Below are positions 1-10,994 of a stretch of 64,000 nt of DNA, one piece after another. The notes beneath the pieces are model-generated. The model worked only from the letters and a program-made list of their open reading frames with translations. It was not told the origin of the DNA and ran no database searches. The position numbers and the translations under genes were made by a program. The first letter of the stretch is position 1. Each line of letters starts with the position of its first letter. The DNA is from Portulaca oleracea (lineage: Eukaryota; Streptophyta; Magnoliopsida; Caryophyllales; Portulacaceae), in NCBI GenBank assembly GCA_029582165.1, contig CM055869.1:57981518-58045517 (forward strand), written 5' to 3'.

Positions 1-417
1 CTCCCTCCTGGGACGATCTCTTGCCATACTCGGTTCTTCCTCCTCCTGAGCAACATCAGTCTCGATCTCAAGCTCATCAACCTAAGTTGTTTCAGGAGCA
101 TCATCAGCGACTTGCTCCTGATTGCAGGTTCCAATAGCTCCACCTTGAGCCTCAACCTGCTCCACCTCGAACTCAGGCTGCCTTGGTTCTCTCTCTGTAG
201 CTTTTTTGAAGTTCTCATCGCTCATTGTTGCATTAGTCTTCGTGTACGGATACTCAATCACATCCCTTACCCAGTGCTGAATCAAGATCGCCTTCAATTG
301 CAGTCTCTTTGTTCCATCGAATTTTGGAATCTCGCACTTCATGATTGAAGTCATCTCCACCTTGCTATGATACCACTTGTTAGGCTCATATACCACTTAT
401 GAGGCTCTGATACCACT
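1..417 (-). mobile_element. Internally deleted Ty1-copia element, gag/pol remnant and primer-binding site
   Basis: Read on the minus strand, the frame from 396 down to 82 begins like a copia gag (a KFDGT segment followed by LKAILIQHW) and then passes directly into an acidic, proline/arginine stretch (PSMARDRPRRE, reached near base 1) like the linker between integrase and reverse transcriptase. Protease and integrase are therefore missing, so the element is non-autonomous. A TAG at about 79-81 interrupts the frame, which continues open past it to the window edge. The tRNA-iMet-type primer-binding site (TGGTATCAGAGC on the minus strand) is at 404-415, two bases from the LTR end. The rest of the element lies outside the window. 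Confidence 0.7.
368..417 (-). repeat. Three tandem copies of the PBS-proximal motif
   Basis: The motif TGATACCACTTGTTAGGCTC occurs intact at about 369, in degenerate form at about 390, and again at about 408 next to the LTR, with a period near 20 bp. The repeated unit covers the primer-binding site and its flank. Only the copy nearest the LTR is a perfect PBS. Confidence 0.6.
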
Positions 418-1109
418 TGTTTGAGAATAATAGCAAGGTAACAGCGGAAGCGAAAATAATAAATTGAGATGACGGAAATTACGACAAAATTCAGGAACAA
501 AAATATAAGCAATGAGACAACACCAGGTTTACGTGGGAAAACCGAAGAACTCGGAGAAAAACCCATGAACGGCGACAGAAAGAAAAATAATCCACTATAA
601 GAAAAGAGGAGTACAACTCGATCACTATCATAGGGTGTGATGTGATCAACAACAGAGGAGATTACAATATAAATCTCTTTCACACTCTCTCACTATCTCT
701 CGGGATACACTGGGAAAATATTGGTGAGACCCTTTTCTCTCTCAATATTTTCTCCCTCTCTGACTCTCTGTCACTCAGCCGTTTGTCGTTCGTCGTTCGC
801 CGTGAATTAGGTGGAGAAATCTGAACTTAACCCTATTTATAGGGTGGCTAGGAGAAGAAAATTAGGTTAAACATCAATTAACCTTCGGCCCAAAATTAAA
901 GCCCGAACGATACAGGAGACCCATGAGACGCTGGCAGCGCCTTATGGACGCTGGTAGTGCCGAGCCCTGCTGGCAGAGTCTCTCACTTTTGTCTCTCTGT
1001 GTGGGGTGCTGCTAGCGTCCCTTCTGACGCTGGTGGTGCCTCCCATATTTTCCAATTCTTATCTCATTCTGAACCCCACCGAGGATCCAATGGGCCACAA
1101 AACCCAACA
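418..1109 (-). mobile_element. Copia LTR (5' LTR of the minus-strand element)
   Basis: On the minus strand this stretch begins TGTTGGGTTTTG and ends TTCTCAAACA, with the primer-binding site two bases beyond the end. TG...CA ends plus an adjacent PBS define an LTR of about 692 bp. A TATA box (CTATAAATAGG, minus strand) lies at about 832-843 and could drive element transcription. The outer boundary at 1109 rests only on the TG start, because the second LTR is not in the window. Confidence 0.65.
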
Positions 1110-1938
1110 CTTCTCAATACTCGCAGAAGTGTCATCACTTGCATTATCAAGAAACTCAACAAGTCATTTAACCTTAGCTTGTCATTGCCCCGCCTAGTTG
1201 CTTTGGCTTTCAGTTTCCTTCTTCCTAATACTAACTTAGTCATAAGTTCCTTGGCAATAAAGTCTTCAGAGTCAAGAGGAAAATTAGTGCCTTATATTGA
1301 GAATGAAGAACCATTCTCAATAGACGCCTGTAAATACCAGTATTAGAATCCACTTCACCCATGTGCCACACTTATTAATCCGGTCCCCTCCCGAGCTTTC
1401 CTCAACTCGATGTGGGCTTCTCGGTCCCCTTGGAAGAACATTGGATGAAGAGACTTGGACGGGAGACTTACACACCATCCGCAAGTTCGTTCGAACCTTC
1501 GATGAGGGCCCTTTTCAGTCTTCCGTGGTGTCTCAGGTCGTCCCCGAAGACACTTGAAGGCCTCGGGTCGGGTCGACATCGACACGAATAATCCCTAGCT
1601 TGAGCTCGGGTCCATTTTCAGCTAAAGGGTTTGGTATTGGGCATAGAAAAAGGTTAGGAGAAGAAATCCCAAGGGAAAGAGTGAAAATGGGAAAGGCGTT
1701 GGCTGCGCCTAAGGGGCACAGGCCGCGCCTCCTTTTTTTCTCTCCGTAGAAGTTACTGGGTTAGGTGTTGGCTACATCTCGTGAGGCGTTGGTCGCACCT
1801 AACCCTGTTTTCATAGTTGCCGGGGTTTTCGGTCGTTTTGCTTTCTCCTCACCTCCTTATATTGTATGGGCTTTCAATAGAACTACAACTTAGACATTTT
1901 GAATGAAAAACCTTAGGTATTTGCAAATCTTTTTCCTT

Positions 1939-1992
<54 letters not shown>

Positions 1993-2908
1993 TGAATGTT
2001 CTTGGTGGTTGGTTGGAGTGTCCCCTTTAGAGCTTGTAGCTAATGTGGATTACCTTCTTCATGCTTGGTGAGGATTGCAATGGAGGCTCAATGGGTATTG
2101 GTGGCCTAGCCTTTATGCATCTCTTGAACTCTAAGTTCAATCTTGGTGAGTAATCTTTATAGATTGTCCATATCTTGCTAAGTTTTTGTTGATTTGGTGT
2201 ATTTAGATCTAGATTTACTCCATTGTTAGGGTTTGGGTTGTGTTGTGAGTTCTACTTAGTGGCAATGGTTGATGTTGGCATTTGGTGTGTCTTGGGTTGA
2301 TTTTCTTACATTTATTGGGTTCCCAGTCTCTCATGGATCACTTATTAACATCAATAACAAATCACCATTCATTTTTACATCTTTTTTTCGATTGTTCAAA
2401 GTTCAAATCGGGTTGAAGAGTTTGCAACATAAGTTGCATAGAAATGCCTAAAACAACAGCCTGACAATTACATCAAAAGTATCAAGGATAACATTTCTAT
2501 TTTGCCTTCCTTTTTCCAACCATGTGTACCCTAATATCTTCGCCGCAATTTCTTGGTCATCGTCGAGGAAGTCCAAATCGCATCCAACCTTTGTTGCTCT
2601 GTGTACCCTAACCATCCAGCCTGTTGAGAGAATTTTCTGCACATTCCTTCAAATGGTTTATGTTGATCTCTAACCCATCTTCACGGTTGAACTTGTGTTT
2701 TTTAGTTCTTTTCTACTGCCCTTGTTGTGGCATGAATTTTTGGAAGAAATACTTTGCAAGTTGTTTCTCTTACCAACCACCATTTAGTTTTCCAAATTAT
2801 GTTTTGATTTCTCTTGGGTCTATCTCTGACTTTCAAAGCCTCGTGAATGTAATCATCAAAACGGCAAATCAAAACCTAAATCAACAACAAAGAAACAAAT
2901 TCAATTAT
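1110..2908. other. Intergenic, degraded repeat sequence
   Basis: No gene is supported. The minus strand between about 1293 and 1110 reads open for some 60 codons (contains FPLDSEDFIAKELMTKLVL), but I do not recognise it. 1690-1800 has several copies of a GGCGTTGGCTGCGCC-like motif, resembling LTR-internal repeats. A (TC)n microsatellite is at about 1944-1989. Short frames around 1355-1585 and 2269-2642 look random. Confidence 0.5.
1944..1990. repeat. (TC)n microsatellite
   Basis: About 22 uninterrupted CT dinucleotides. Confidence 0.95.
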
Positions 2909-3778
2909 GGGAAATTGTAATCTAATAAACCAACCTTTGAAGGTCCTTTGAAATAACGAACCAACCTTGCAAGCTAATTTACAACGAACGCACCTTAACA
3001 TGTTAATTTTTCTAACGAACCTCCGACGAGTCCCACAGGCCGGAAAGCTGACGTCGCGGTGTTTTGACCGAAAAAAAAAGAATTTTTTTATTTTTGCTGA
3101 GTTGGATTAAATAAATCAACGTTTTCTTTTTTAAAAAAATCCACCTCAATCCCCCTTTTTCTTTCTCTCTCTCTCTCTCAGTCTCTCTCCTCTCTCTCTC
3201 TATCACCCCAGCCCCCCCACCCATCTCCCCGACCCATCCCCCCAACCCCTACCCTCTCACCACCGCCACCCCCACCCTCTCTCTCTCTCTCTCTCCGACC
3301 ATAATATTATTTAGTACTGCTACTGTTGTGTGCTCACCTCAACCCCAACGCACCGCACCACCCATGCCACCACCTTGCACCACCTTCAACCCCCTCCTTC
3401 CACCCCCATTTCCTCGTTGGCCACCTCCCCTACCTTTTCCGACCACCGCAGCATCACCTTCGCGCTACTCCGCCGCCCAGACACGTCACAAAACCTCACC
3501 AAAATCCACCTCGAAACCCCCTGTTTGTTGGCCCAGAAAACGCCACCACCCGACGTCGCCCCGAGCCACCGCTGCTACTGCCAGCCATCGATCCTGACAA
3601 CGCCCCGGAACTGACAACCACCGACCCCAGCTCCGGCGAGGACGACGCCAGCTCCGATGATGATGATGTGGTGGTGGTGGTGGTGGTGGTGGTGGTGATG
3701 ATGATGGAGGATGGTGGTGGTGGTGAGAGGGTGGGGGTTGGGGGGTTGGGTCGGGGAGATGGGTTGGGGGGGCTGGGT

Positions 3779-3818
<40 letters not shown>

Positions 3819-4053
3819 GAGATTGAGGTGGATTTTTAAAAAAAAAGAAAAGGTTGATTTATTTAATCCAACTCAGCAAAAATAAAAAATTTCTTTTTTT
3901 TTTTGCCAAAACACCGCCACGTCAGCTTTCCGACCTGTGGGACTCGTCAGAAGTTCGTTAGAAAAATTAACATGTTACGCATGTCATTGTAAATTACCAA
4001 GGCCGGTTCGTTATTTCAGCGACCAAAGTTGATCTATTAGATTCCAATTTCCC
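2909..4053. mobile_element. Mutator-like element with long terminal inverted repeats (Pack-MULE-like)
   Basis: The ends are GGGAAATTGTAATCTAATA and, inverted, GGGAAATTGGAATCTAATA. The inverted repeats run about 240-270 bp, roughly 2909-3180 against 3790-4053, and share for example AACATGTTAATTTTTCTAAC and GAGTTGGATTAAATAAATC. The flanks are TTCAATTAT (2900-2908) and TTCAATCAT (4054-4062), a 9-bp target duplication with one mismatch, which is the Mutator hallmark. There is no transposase. The interior (about 3320-3780) is much more GC-rich than the arms, which suggests a captured segment. CT/GA microsatellites sit at the inner edge of each arm. Confidence 0.8.
3663..3712. repeat. Trinucleotide repeat (GTG/GAT)n
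   Basis: A run of GAT followed by about ten GTG units and then GAT again, inside the Mutator-like element. Confidence 0.9.
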
Positions 4054-4403
4054 TTCAATCATTAGTAGTGCGATCACTATCATAATTAGCTTTTACACCT
4101 TCTGCAATTGCATTGGTGGCCGGCTTGCATATGACAGTTTACAAATAATGATAAAAAAAATAGAATGAAATCACTATATAACAATCTAAAAGAAATTAAT
4201 CAAGTCATTGTATCATAAATTGTTGCCGTTTTTGTGGCCAACTATCAACTATTCCTTCCTTTCTATTTTCTCTCACTTATATCTGTGCGTCGGTCAAATC
4301 TTGAAACCTTTTACGTTCTATTTCTCGATATATATAATATTTTATTATACAAAAATATTATCATTAAATGCCTAACAAAAAATAATATCATAAGAACATA
4401 GTA

Positions 4404-4616
4404 CTACCTCCGTCCCAAAATATTTATCCGTTGACTAAATTTTGACCGTTGATTACTCATAAATTATAATGAGTTACAATATAAAATTACCGTCATTGTA
4501 ATCTTTAGCAAATTATCTTTCAAATGGTAGTGAATTCATATTTTAATTCATTTTAATTTGTGAATAATTAACAGTCAAAATTTAGTCGACGGACAAACAT
4601 TTTGGGACGAAGGTAG
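4404..4616. mobile_element. Stowaway-type MITE
   Basis: The ends are CTACCTCCGTCCCAAAAT and, inverted, CTACCTTCGTCCCAAAAT, flanked by TA on both sides (4402-4403, 4617-4618). Terminal repeats of CTCCCTCCGT type with a TA target duplication define Stowaway (Tc1/Mariner-derived). Length is about 213 bp. Confidence 0.85.
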
Positions 4617-4849
4617 TATTGTAATTTTTGATAAAATATTAGGCGAAAAATTTTCAATCAAAAATAAACATGGAAGATCGTGACATCATTACTGCAAGAC
4701 AAATAATATGAGAAAGAGGGAGTAGTCATTAATACCACCCTTATTAATGCCCTTGGTGAATATTTATCAAAGATTATCATGCCAAAAGAAATTAATAAGA
4801 ACCATTAATCACAAAATGTAGGGAACTTGACCACTTGAAAAAATATATA

Positions 4850-5148
4850 CTCCCTCCGTTCCATATTAATTGACATATTTCAAAAAAATCCACATACCAA
4901 AGTTTAACTAAAAAAACTACCCATATAATTAAATAACACTATTTTCAAGATGTTTCTTCGGATACCAAAGTGTTCGTAGTGAGAGAATGTGAGTAGAAGT
5001 AATTTTTATTTATTGAAAAAGTAAAAAGTTGACATAATTATTAATGTTAAAATAATTAAATTAGATATTGAAAAATGGAAAATGACAATTATTTTGGAAC
5101 AAAAAAAGTTAGTTTAAGTGTCAATTAATATGGCACGGAGGGAGGGAG
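4850..5148. mobile_element. Stowaway-type MITE
   Basis: The left end CTCCCTCCGTTCCATATTAA pairs with a right end that reads, inverted, CTCCCTCCCTCCGTGCCATA. The right end has an extra 4-base repeat. TA flanks are at 4848-4849 and 5149-5150. Length is about 299 bp. Confidence 0.85.
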
Positions 5149-6130
5149 TATATATGTAGAGAAATTCTTCCTAGTTTAGAGGACATTAATAATGAGGATG
5201 ATTGATTTTCCTACTTATAATATGACTTAGTTTGGCATCTATACTTGCTAGTTGCTACTGTAGTAGTAGTATATTACTTTACAACTCTTGTATATATATG
5301 TTAGGGCTATATTATTCATTTAAATAGTATTTTCCATCCTAATATTTGTCATATTTGTAAATTATTGATTGGTTGGTTGGTTGGTACATAGATGAGGGAA
5401 GACAATTGTTTTGTCTCTCTTTCTTTTTTGATGGCCATGCATGTGCCTGCCTGGCATGGACTTGACCCATGCTTTTCTCTCTATCATTCAATGGAATTGA
5501 AACTTTAATTAAACACACAAAAAAAAGGAAAGGAAAAAAAAAAGAAATTCACCAAATACCAAATTATTGTACATATTTGGTTGAGCAAGCATAACTTTGG
5601 TTCTGAATCAAATTCGGACTATAGAAATTTGAAAAGGATTTTGTTTGAATTTTCGTATAAATCAGTCAAAGTCCAAAATATGAAGAAAATTCTATGAATG
5701 TACCTATTTTTTCTGAATTGGACAAATCGGAATTATCGAGTCAGACAGTTTTTTACCGACCATGATATTTGGTGATGTGCCTTGGTTGAAGTCTTGAAGA
5801 TAAGACAAATAGTAGTACCTTTGTATATAATTAGATTATATGATGATGATAATTAAGCTTAGATTTGCAAAATACATTAGTGCATACTTAATTAATTGAG
5901 ATAACAAAGGATAGAGATTAAAATAGGGGAATAATGTGGGCATGTTTGTTAGATGTGTGTGTTTTATTATGTTTTATGATTGAGATTAGGTTTAACCAAA
6001 ACATATTTTTACCTATAAAATATTCCACATTACTGGTCTCAATGAAATGGGTGGGCTTGACTAATGTTGGTGCTTGATTCAATGAGTTAACTAATTTTTT
6101 GTTTGAGACTTGTCTATATGTATATATTAA

Positions 6131-6243
6131 AATAAAAGTTAGTAAGGAAATCCAAGCTTATATATAGTAAATTTTGGTAGGTTATATATGTTGTTAAAAT
6201 TAACAAATTATTAATCTACATAAAGTTGTATATAGTAGTCGAC

Positions 6244-6274
<31 letters not shown>

Positions 6275-6400
6275 TATTATTATTATTATTATTATTATTA
6301 TAGAAGTTAGTGAGAGAAATTCAAGCTCATATGCTAAATTTTGGGAGGATATGTTATTGCTAGACAAATTCTTAATCTACATAAAGTTGTATATAGTAGT
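6131..6400. repeat. Direct repeat of ~100 bp around an AAT/ATT palindrome
   Basis: 6135-6238 and 6301-6400 are clearly related: both contain CTACATAAAGTTGTATATAG and a preceding AAGTTAGT...AAATTTTGG block. Between them, 6241-6301 is a run of AAT units followed directly by ATT units, which forms a perfect long hairpin. Confidence 0.75.
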
Positions 6401-6960
6401 AGTAGTAGTAGGAACAACGGAGCAACAATAATAGTAATAATAATAGAAAGAAGTCTGAGTTGTATAAAGAATTTTAAATATAAATTATCTACAAGTATAA
6501 ATCATGTTTTTTTAGATAGTAATGCGAGTTAAAGTAAGGTAAGATAAAATTTTACTTACTTTGCAAAAGAGCGAGACCTAAGTATATTCCTTGTTTCATA
6601 GGGTAAACTATCCATCACCCAACTTTATACATTCATAACAAAGTTTACTTGTTGTTACCTAAACATACCTAAATCTATATAAGCTTACCTATTTCTTACA
6701 ATTTTCTTTTTAAAAAGAAACTCATTATCTAATTCTACCTAAACTACCCAAATCCACTAAACACATTCAACTTTACTTTATTCAATTTTTACATACTAAT
6801 GAAAGAACAAAGTGCATTACAACAACTCTCAATATGAATCCGCTTTCATTGAGCATAGAAAGTTCTAGATTAAAAGGATAGAAATAAAGTATGATTTGAT
6901 GGTAGTAAATTATAAATATTTATAAGTTCCTAAAAAAAAAGTTAGAGACAACTTTATAAC

Positions 6961-7261
6961 TAGGGGTGTTCACAGTGCAGTTCGGTGCGGTAATGGTTTC
7001 ACGAAGTGGTGCACCGACCAAAACGGTTTTCCAAAATCATAAATCGGAACCGGAACACCCGGTTTTTTTTAAACCGGTGCACCGAATTTAACGTTGCGGT
7101 GTCACCGATTAACCGGAACCGCCTTTATTTTCATTAAAATTAAAATATCATCATTCAATCCACCCAAAAAAAAAATCAAACTCGATTCCAACTGTGTCCG
7201 TTTAAATTTTTTTTTTTGCTTGCTAGTTCACACTATGTCTGTGTAATTTTTTTTAAAATCA

Positions 7262-7294
<33 letters not shown>

Positions 7295-7477
7295 TTAATG
7301 GTGCGGTTCCGGTTCCCCGCCGGTTTGAAAATTACAAACCGGAACCACCCCGTTTAACATCCAGTTTATCCAGTTCGGTGCACCGGAAAAATGAAGCGGT
7401 TCAATGTTATCCGTTTCCGATTTTTTTTGCCGGTTTACGATTCGGTGAAGCGGTTCTGATTTCTTTGAGCAACCCTA
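6961..7477. mobile_element. hAT-type MITE with perfect 8-bp TSD
   Basis: The element begins TAGGGGTGTTCA and ends TGAGCAACCCTA (terminal inverted repeats, 10 of 12 matching). It is flanked by identical TTTATAAC at 6953-6960 and 7478-7485. An 8-bp duplication with TAGGG ends is the hAT signature. The interior is rich in GGTGCACCG and CGGTTC motifs and holds a (TA)n run near 7262-7295. There is no transposase. Length is 517 bp. Confidence 0.88.
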
Positions 7478-7613
7478 TTTATAACCAATATATGCAAACT
7501 TCCTCATGTAGGTTTCAACCTAGCTCAATTAATCAATTGGTCAAAGCTCATATAATCAAAGTCAACTTAAACTAAAATGGTTGACCCAAATTAATTGAGT
7601 GTACTCATTCTAG

Positions 7614-7895
7614 GTGTAAGATAATCTGGAGTTGTCGGACCCAAAAAAATCGGGTAAAGTCATAGAATTTTCGTCCAAATTTTGACATTGAACGATTTGA
7701 CAGAATATTCAAACACAATTGTTTTTTCGAATTTCTATTGTTTGAACTTGATTTAGACCAAAATTTATGTTTTTCGGATTTGTCCGACCAGAAAAATAAG
7801 CAGAAAATCTGGGTATCGGACATCAAGTTTTCGTCCAATGTTTGATTTATCCAAACCCGTAATTATTCGGGCTCGAATTTTCACCAGCTCTAGTC
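7614..7895. mobile_element. Degenerate hAT MITE of the TAGnGCTGGCAAAATTCG family
   Basis: The internal text (GTCGGACCC, TTCGTCCAA, TTGTCCGACC, GAATTTTCACCAGCTCTA) matches the intact copy at 62994-63263. The left end is badly diverged and no clean target duplication is visible. Confidence 0.55.
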
Positions 7896-10345
7896 TAACT
7901 GATTCTTGTGTGTAAATATGTGATCTTTCTAAACAGTTGTCTACTTGTCTTCTTGAGTTTCATGTTTGTTGTGTTTTTTGCGGATTTTCTTGCCTTTTTA
8001 TGACTTCAATTACCAAAAGAAAAAAACATTAGAGTTTTGAATTACTCTGACAAAATAATTTTAGTTTTGCTTTTAAGTATGCAAAACATGCCTTGAATCA
8101 TTTCAATACTTGGGAATATGCCACATTCTTATAGATTTTTCCTCAACAATAGAAATCTTGCATAAATTTTCCTCTAATTGAAGTGTAAAGAAGCAAAATC
8201 CAATTTGTGACCTTAAAATATATGGAAGAGCCATCATTTAAGCTTAACCCACAGAAAATGACACCACCCCTTTTTCCCTTTTTCCCTTTTTCTTGGCTTA
8301 AAGATAAGTTTGTTCCTTGACAAATGAAAGAAAATTAAAATAACGTTTTACAATGTCTCAATCTATATGATACACGAGTTTTTTCTTTATTGACAATGAT
8401 TTTTTAGAATAATTCAAGATGAAAACAACACGTCAATATTTGCCAGCTGGAAAATCAAAATTTAAAGGTACACCTATTTTTCTCAAGCACCTTAGACCAC
8501 AACTCCACAAGCAACAAAATGATTTGTCAATTAAATTTGTGTATAAAAAATTTAAACTGATTTAGGTCCTTTTTTTATTTACGGCGTGGATCTATTGCAT
8601 TTATACGAGGAAACAAAATTCATAATTATTACCTTGTTGACCTATTGGTAGCCATGGGCGTAGACTATGCATGGAGATCCGTTAGTGGGTAAGATTGGTA
8701 GAGCCGGGATCCTAACTCGGATTCATGAGATAGTTAGGATCATAATTAATCCACATAGAATTATGGATCAGAATGTAAATAGTAGAAACGCGTTGAAAAT
8801 TTTGAATCATAAAATTGTAGGATCATAGATCATGATCGGGATTTTAAGAACTATGGGTACGGTAGGTACCACAAGTCATCATACTATTTAATATACTTTC
8901 ACATTTTACAAACCCATACCGCACTTTATCACAATTATTACTAATATATCTCCTTATTTTTCTCTCCCCTCACCTTTTTTTTCCTCAATTTTTCACATTA
9001 TCTATCATCACCTAGTATATGAATCACACTTTTTTCAAATTTCACCATATTATTTCACACCTTACCGCACTTTTCACAAATTCACCGTACTACATCATTT
9101 TCACATCTTACCAACAACCAACAAGGCCATAATTTTGTAAACAAAAAAAAAATTGGGGTGAATATTATAGTGGAATCTTAGAATATAATTTAGGCAAGGT
9201 GAGTCCCACCCACCATGTTTTTTAATTAGTTGGTTAGTGGTTCTTGTACACTTGACACTTCTACTTCCACTCTTCATTATTATTTATTATTTATTTATTA
9301 TTATAATTTCATACATTACTACCTCCATTTTTATTTATCTATCGCCTAAAAAATTATATTAAAAACTTTAACTGTTAATATCTTAATTTCTATAATGATT
9401 TCATCGTACAAAATTGATGTTATTAGATTCGTAATGAAAAATACTATTTAAAAAATATAATATTATATCTTTTATAAAAATTTTATATTAAAATTATTAA
9501 TTAAATATTGACACTGAAAATCATAAATAACATATAAAAGACGGAGGGAATATGAAGAAAGCAAAATTGTTGGTAATAAAGCAATAATAAATAAGATAAA
9601 CATTGAATTTGAGGACTGAAATTCTCTGGCGGCTAGTTGAACAATATATATGGTTGAATTCACAACTCACAACTTGTTATTTTGTTGCATGGTGGACTTT
9701 TTATTGGTAGATGGCTTGTCTTCTTTTTGGGATAGTTAAAATTTAGTTTATCAATATTATATAATAAGTGGAGAATAATGCGTATTTGTTCATAAGATCC
9801 AAAAAAAAATACCTACTTAATTAGATGATAGATGATCAAAAGAGTTTTAAAGTATTAAAATAAAAATCTTTTGTCCTTTCTCATTTAAGAAAATCGGATC
9901 CTAGTATATTATATTTTAGAACCTTAGATGGTAACAAAATGTACTTTAGAGTTATATTATGGTATACCAAAATGTAAATTTGTTAGATTCTAGTGTACCA
10001 GTACCGAGTTGGGTGAAATCATCGAGTTTGGTGAGACCAGCTCGATGAAAAGTTCATGTGGTACGTTGGAAAATTTTGGTGGCATTGCTTTTGAATCCTA
10101 CAAGGACTGACGTGTCATATTAATTTTCCTTTCTCTCCCCCAGACTCCCCATTCAGAATGAGTGTTTTAATCATTGAAATTGTAAACTTGATATGTAAAA
10201 AGAAGGACAAAATAGTTAGAAAAATTGACGAATAATTAAGGATGAAGGTAATATTTTCTACATTTTTGAATAATTGTCATTTTTATAATTTATAAAAAGA
10301 AACCCAAAAAATGGTAGTTAATAAGGACAAGTAAAAGTCTTTGAC
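7896..10345. other. Intergenic, AT-rich
   Basis: No gene is supported. It contains the Stowaway MITE at 9319-9550. Otherwise I see low-complexity AT-rich sequence only. Confidence 0.6.
9319..9550. mobile_element. Stowaway-type MITE (diverged)
   Basis: The left end CTACCTCCATTTTTATTTAT and the right end ATAAAAGACGGAGGGAA are inverted partners flanked by TA. Length is about 232 bp. Confidence 0.7.
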
Positions 10346-10994
10346 GGCTGTTAAGTCTCCTTATAAAGATACCTTTTCGAGGGGCCTAAATGTCGATGGG
10401 GATGGTGAAAGCCAGACCGTTAATGACTACCGACATTGATGTTGTTAAGGGGTCCTACTCTTCACCTCTTGATGCTAAGATTTCTTTGATCAAGGCTTTC
10501 AAAGTCAAGAGTCGTCTTAAAAAGAATGTAAACTTATGTTGGAACCCGAAATGGAGGTTGGTTAGTAGAGCTTCGTGTAGGGTCCGATCTTGTGGTCCTA
10601 GTCATGTTAAAGGTGTTAAGAAGTATTCTCGAAGTTGCAGTCCTCTAAGTGAAGATGCGATTGATAGTTCTAATGCAAGTTCTCTGAACGATGTGGATCT
10701 TTCCTTGGATAGGCTGAATGATGAGGCTGAAAGAGCAACGAAGTTAGTGCGTTCATTGAAATTGTCTCGTGATGATCATGAGACTATGACTAAGGCTTTC
10801 AGAGAGTATTTGCTAGAGCGTAAGAAGAACATTGTTTGATAGTTGTCTGTTTTTTCATCTTTTGTATGTTCGTTGTTACGGGTTGTGCTATTTTCTTGCT
10901 TTTGCTGGCTTCTTGCTATTTTTGCTGTTATTGCGGATCTTGTAGCATCGTTGATGCCATCTTAGCCTTTTTTTGGCTTGCAAATTATTGAAAA
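10346..10994 (+). mobile_element. Retroposed insertion (5'-truncated LINE or ORF1-only derivative)
   Basis: The flanks AAAAGTCTTTGAC (10333-10345) and AAAAGTATTTGAC (10995-11007) match at 12 of 13 positions and look like a target-site duplication made by a non-LTR retrotransposon. The right end carries an A run just inside the duplication. The insert is about 650 bp and contains one complete open frame (10390-10839) followed by a T-rich 3' tail. There is no reverse transcriptase. Confidence 0.6.
10390..10839 (+). CDS. Open frame of unknown function inside the retroposed insertion
   Basis: 149 codons from ATG to TGA with no introns. The N-terminal third is basic (KAFKVKSRLKKN), then a WNPKWRLVSRASCRVRSC segment and a serine-rich linker, followed by an acidic/helical stretch (LNDVDLSLDRLNDEAERATK) that could form a short coiled coil. 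The order of a KWR motif, then a D-x-D-x-x-L-x-R-L motif, then the stop recurs at 20907-21203 and 55738-56082, both of which lie in LINE remnants. I therefore read it as transposon-derived, probably the C-terminus of a LINE ORF1-like protein, rather than a host gene. The resemblance is weak and judged by eye. Confidence 0.4.
   Translation: MSMGMVKARPLMTTDIDVVKGSYSSPLDAKISLIKAFKVKSRLKKNVNLCWNPKWRLVSRASCRVRSCGPSHVKGVKKYSRSCSPLSEDAIDSSNASSLNDVDLSLDRLNDEAERATKLVRSLKLSRDDHETMTKAFREYLLERKKNIV

Larger units (their letters stand above)
4054..6960. other. Intergenic, MITE-rich, AT-rich
   Basis: Two Stowaway MITEs, a direct repeat of about 100 bp and a (AAT)n/(ATT)n palindrome are listed separately. 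No coding region is supported. The 63-codon frame at 6341-6532 spans a microsatellite and is not credible. Confidence 0.6.

Noticed and set aside
1355..1585. 76-codon minus-strand frame
   Set aside because: No family match and both strands are open; likely chance in a GC-richer repeat segment.
3326..3826. Overlapping open frames of 89-166 codons in a GC-rich block
   Set aside because: They lie within the Mutator-like element, cross microsatellites, and give low-complexity proline/histidine/threonine or poly-valine peptides.
6241..6301. AAT/ATT palindrome as a terminator or regulatory hairpin
   Set aside because: It is a simple-sequence repeat meeting its own complement, in intergenic DNA far from any gene end.
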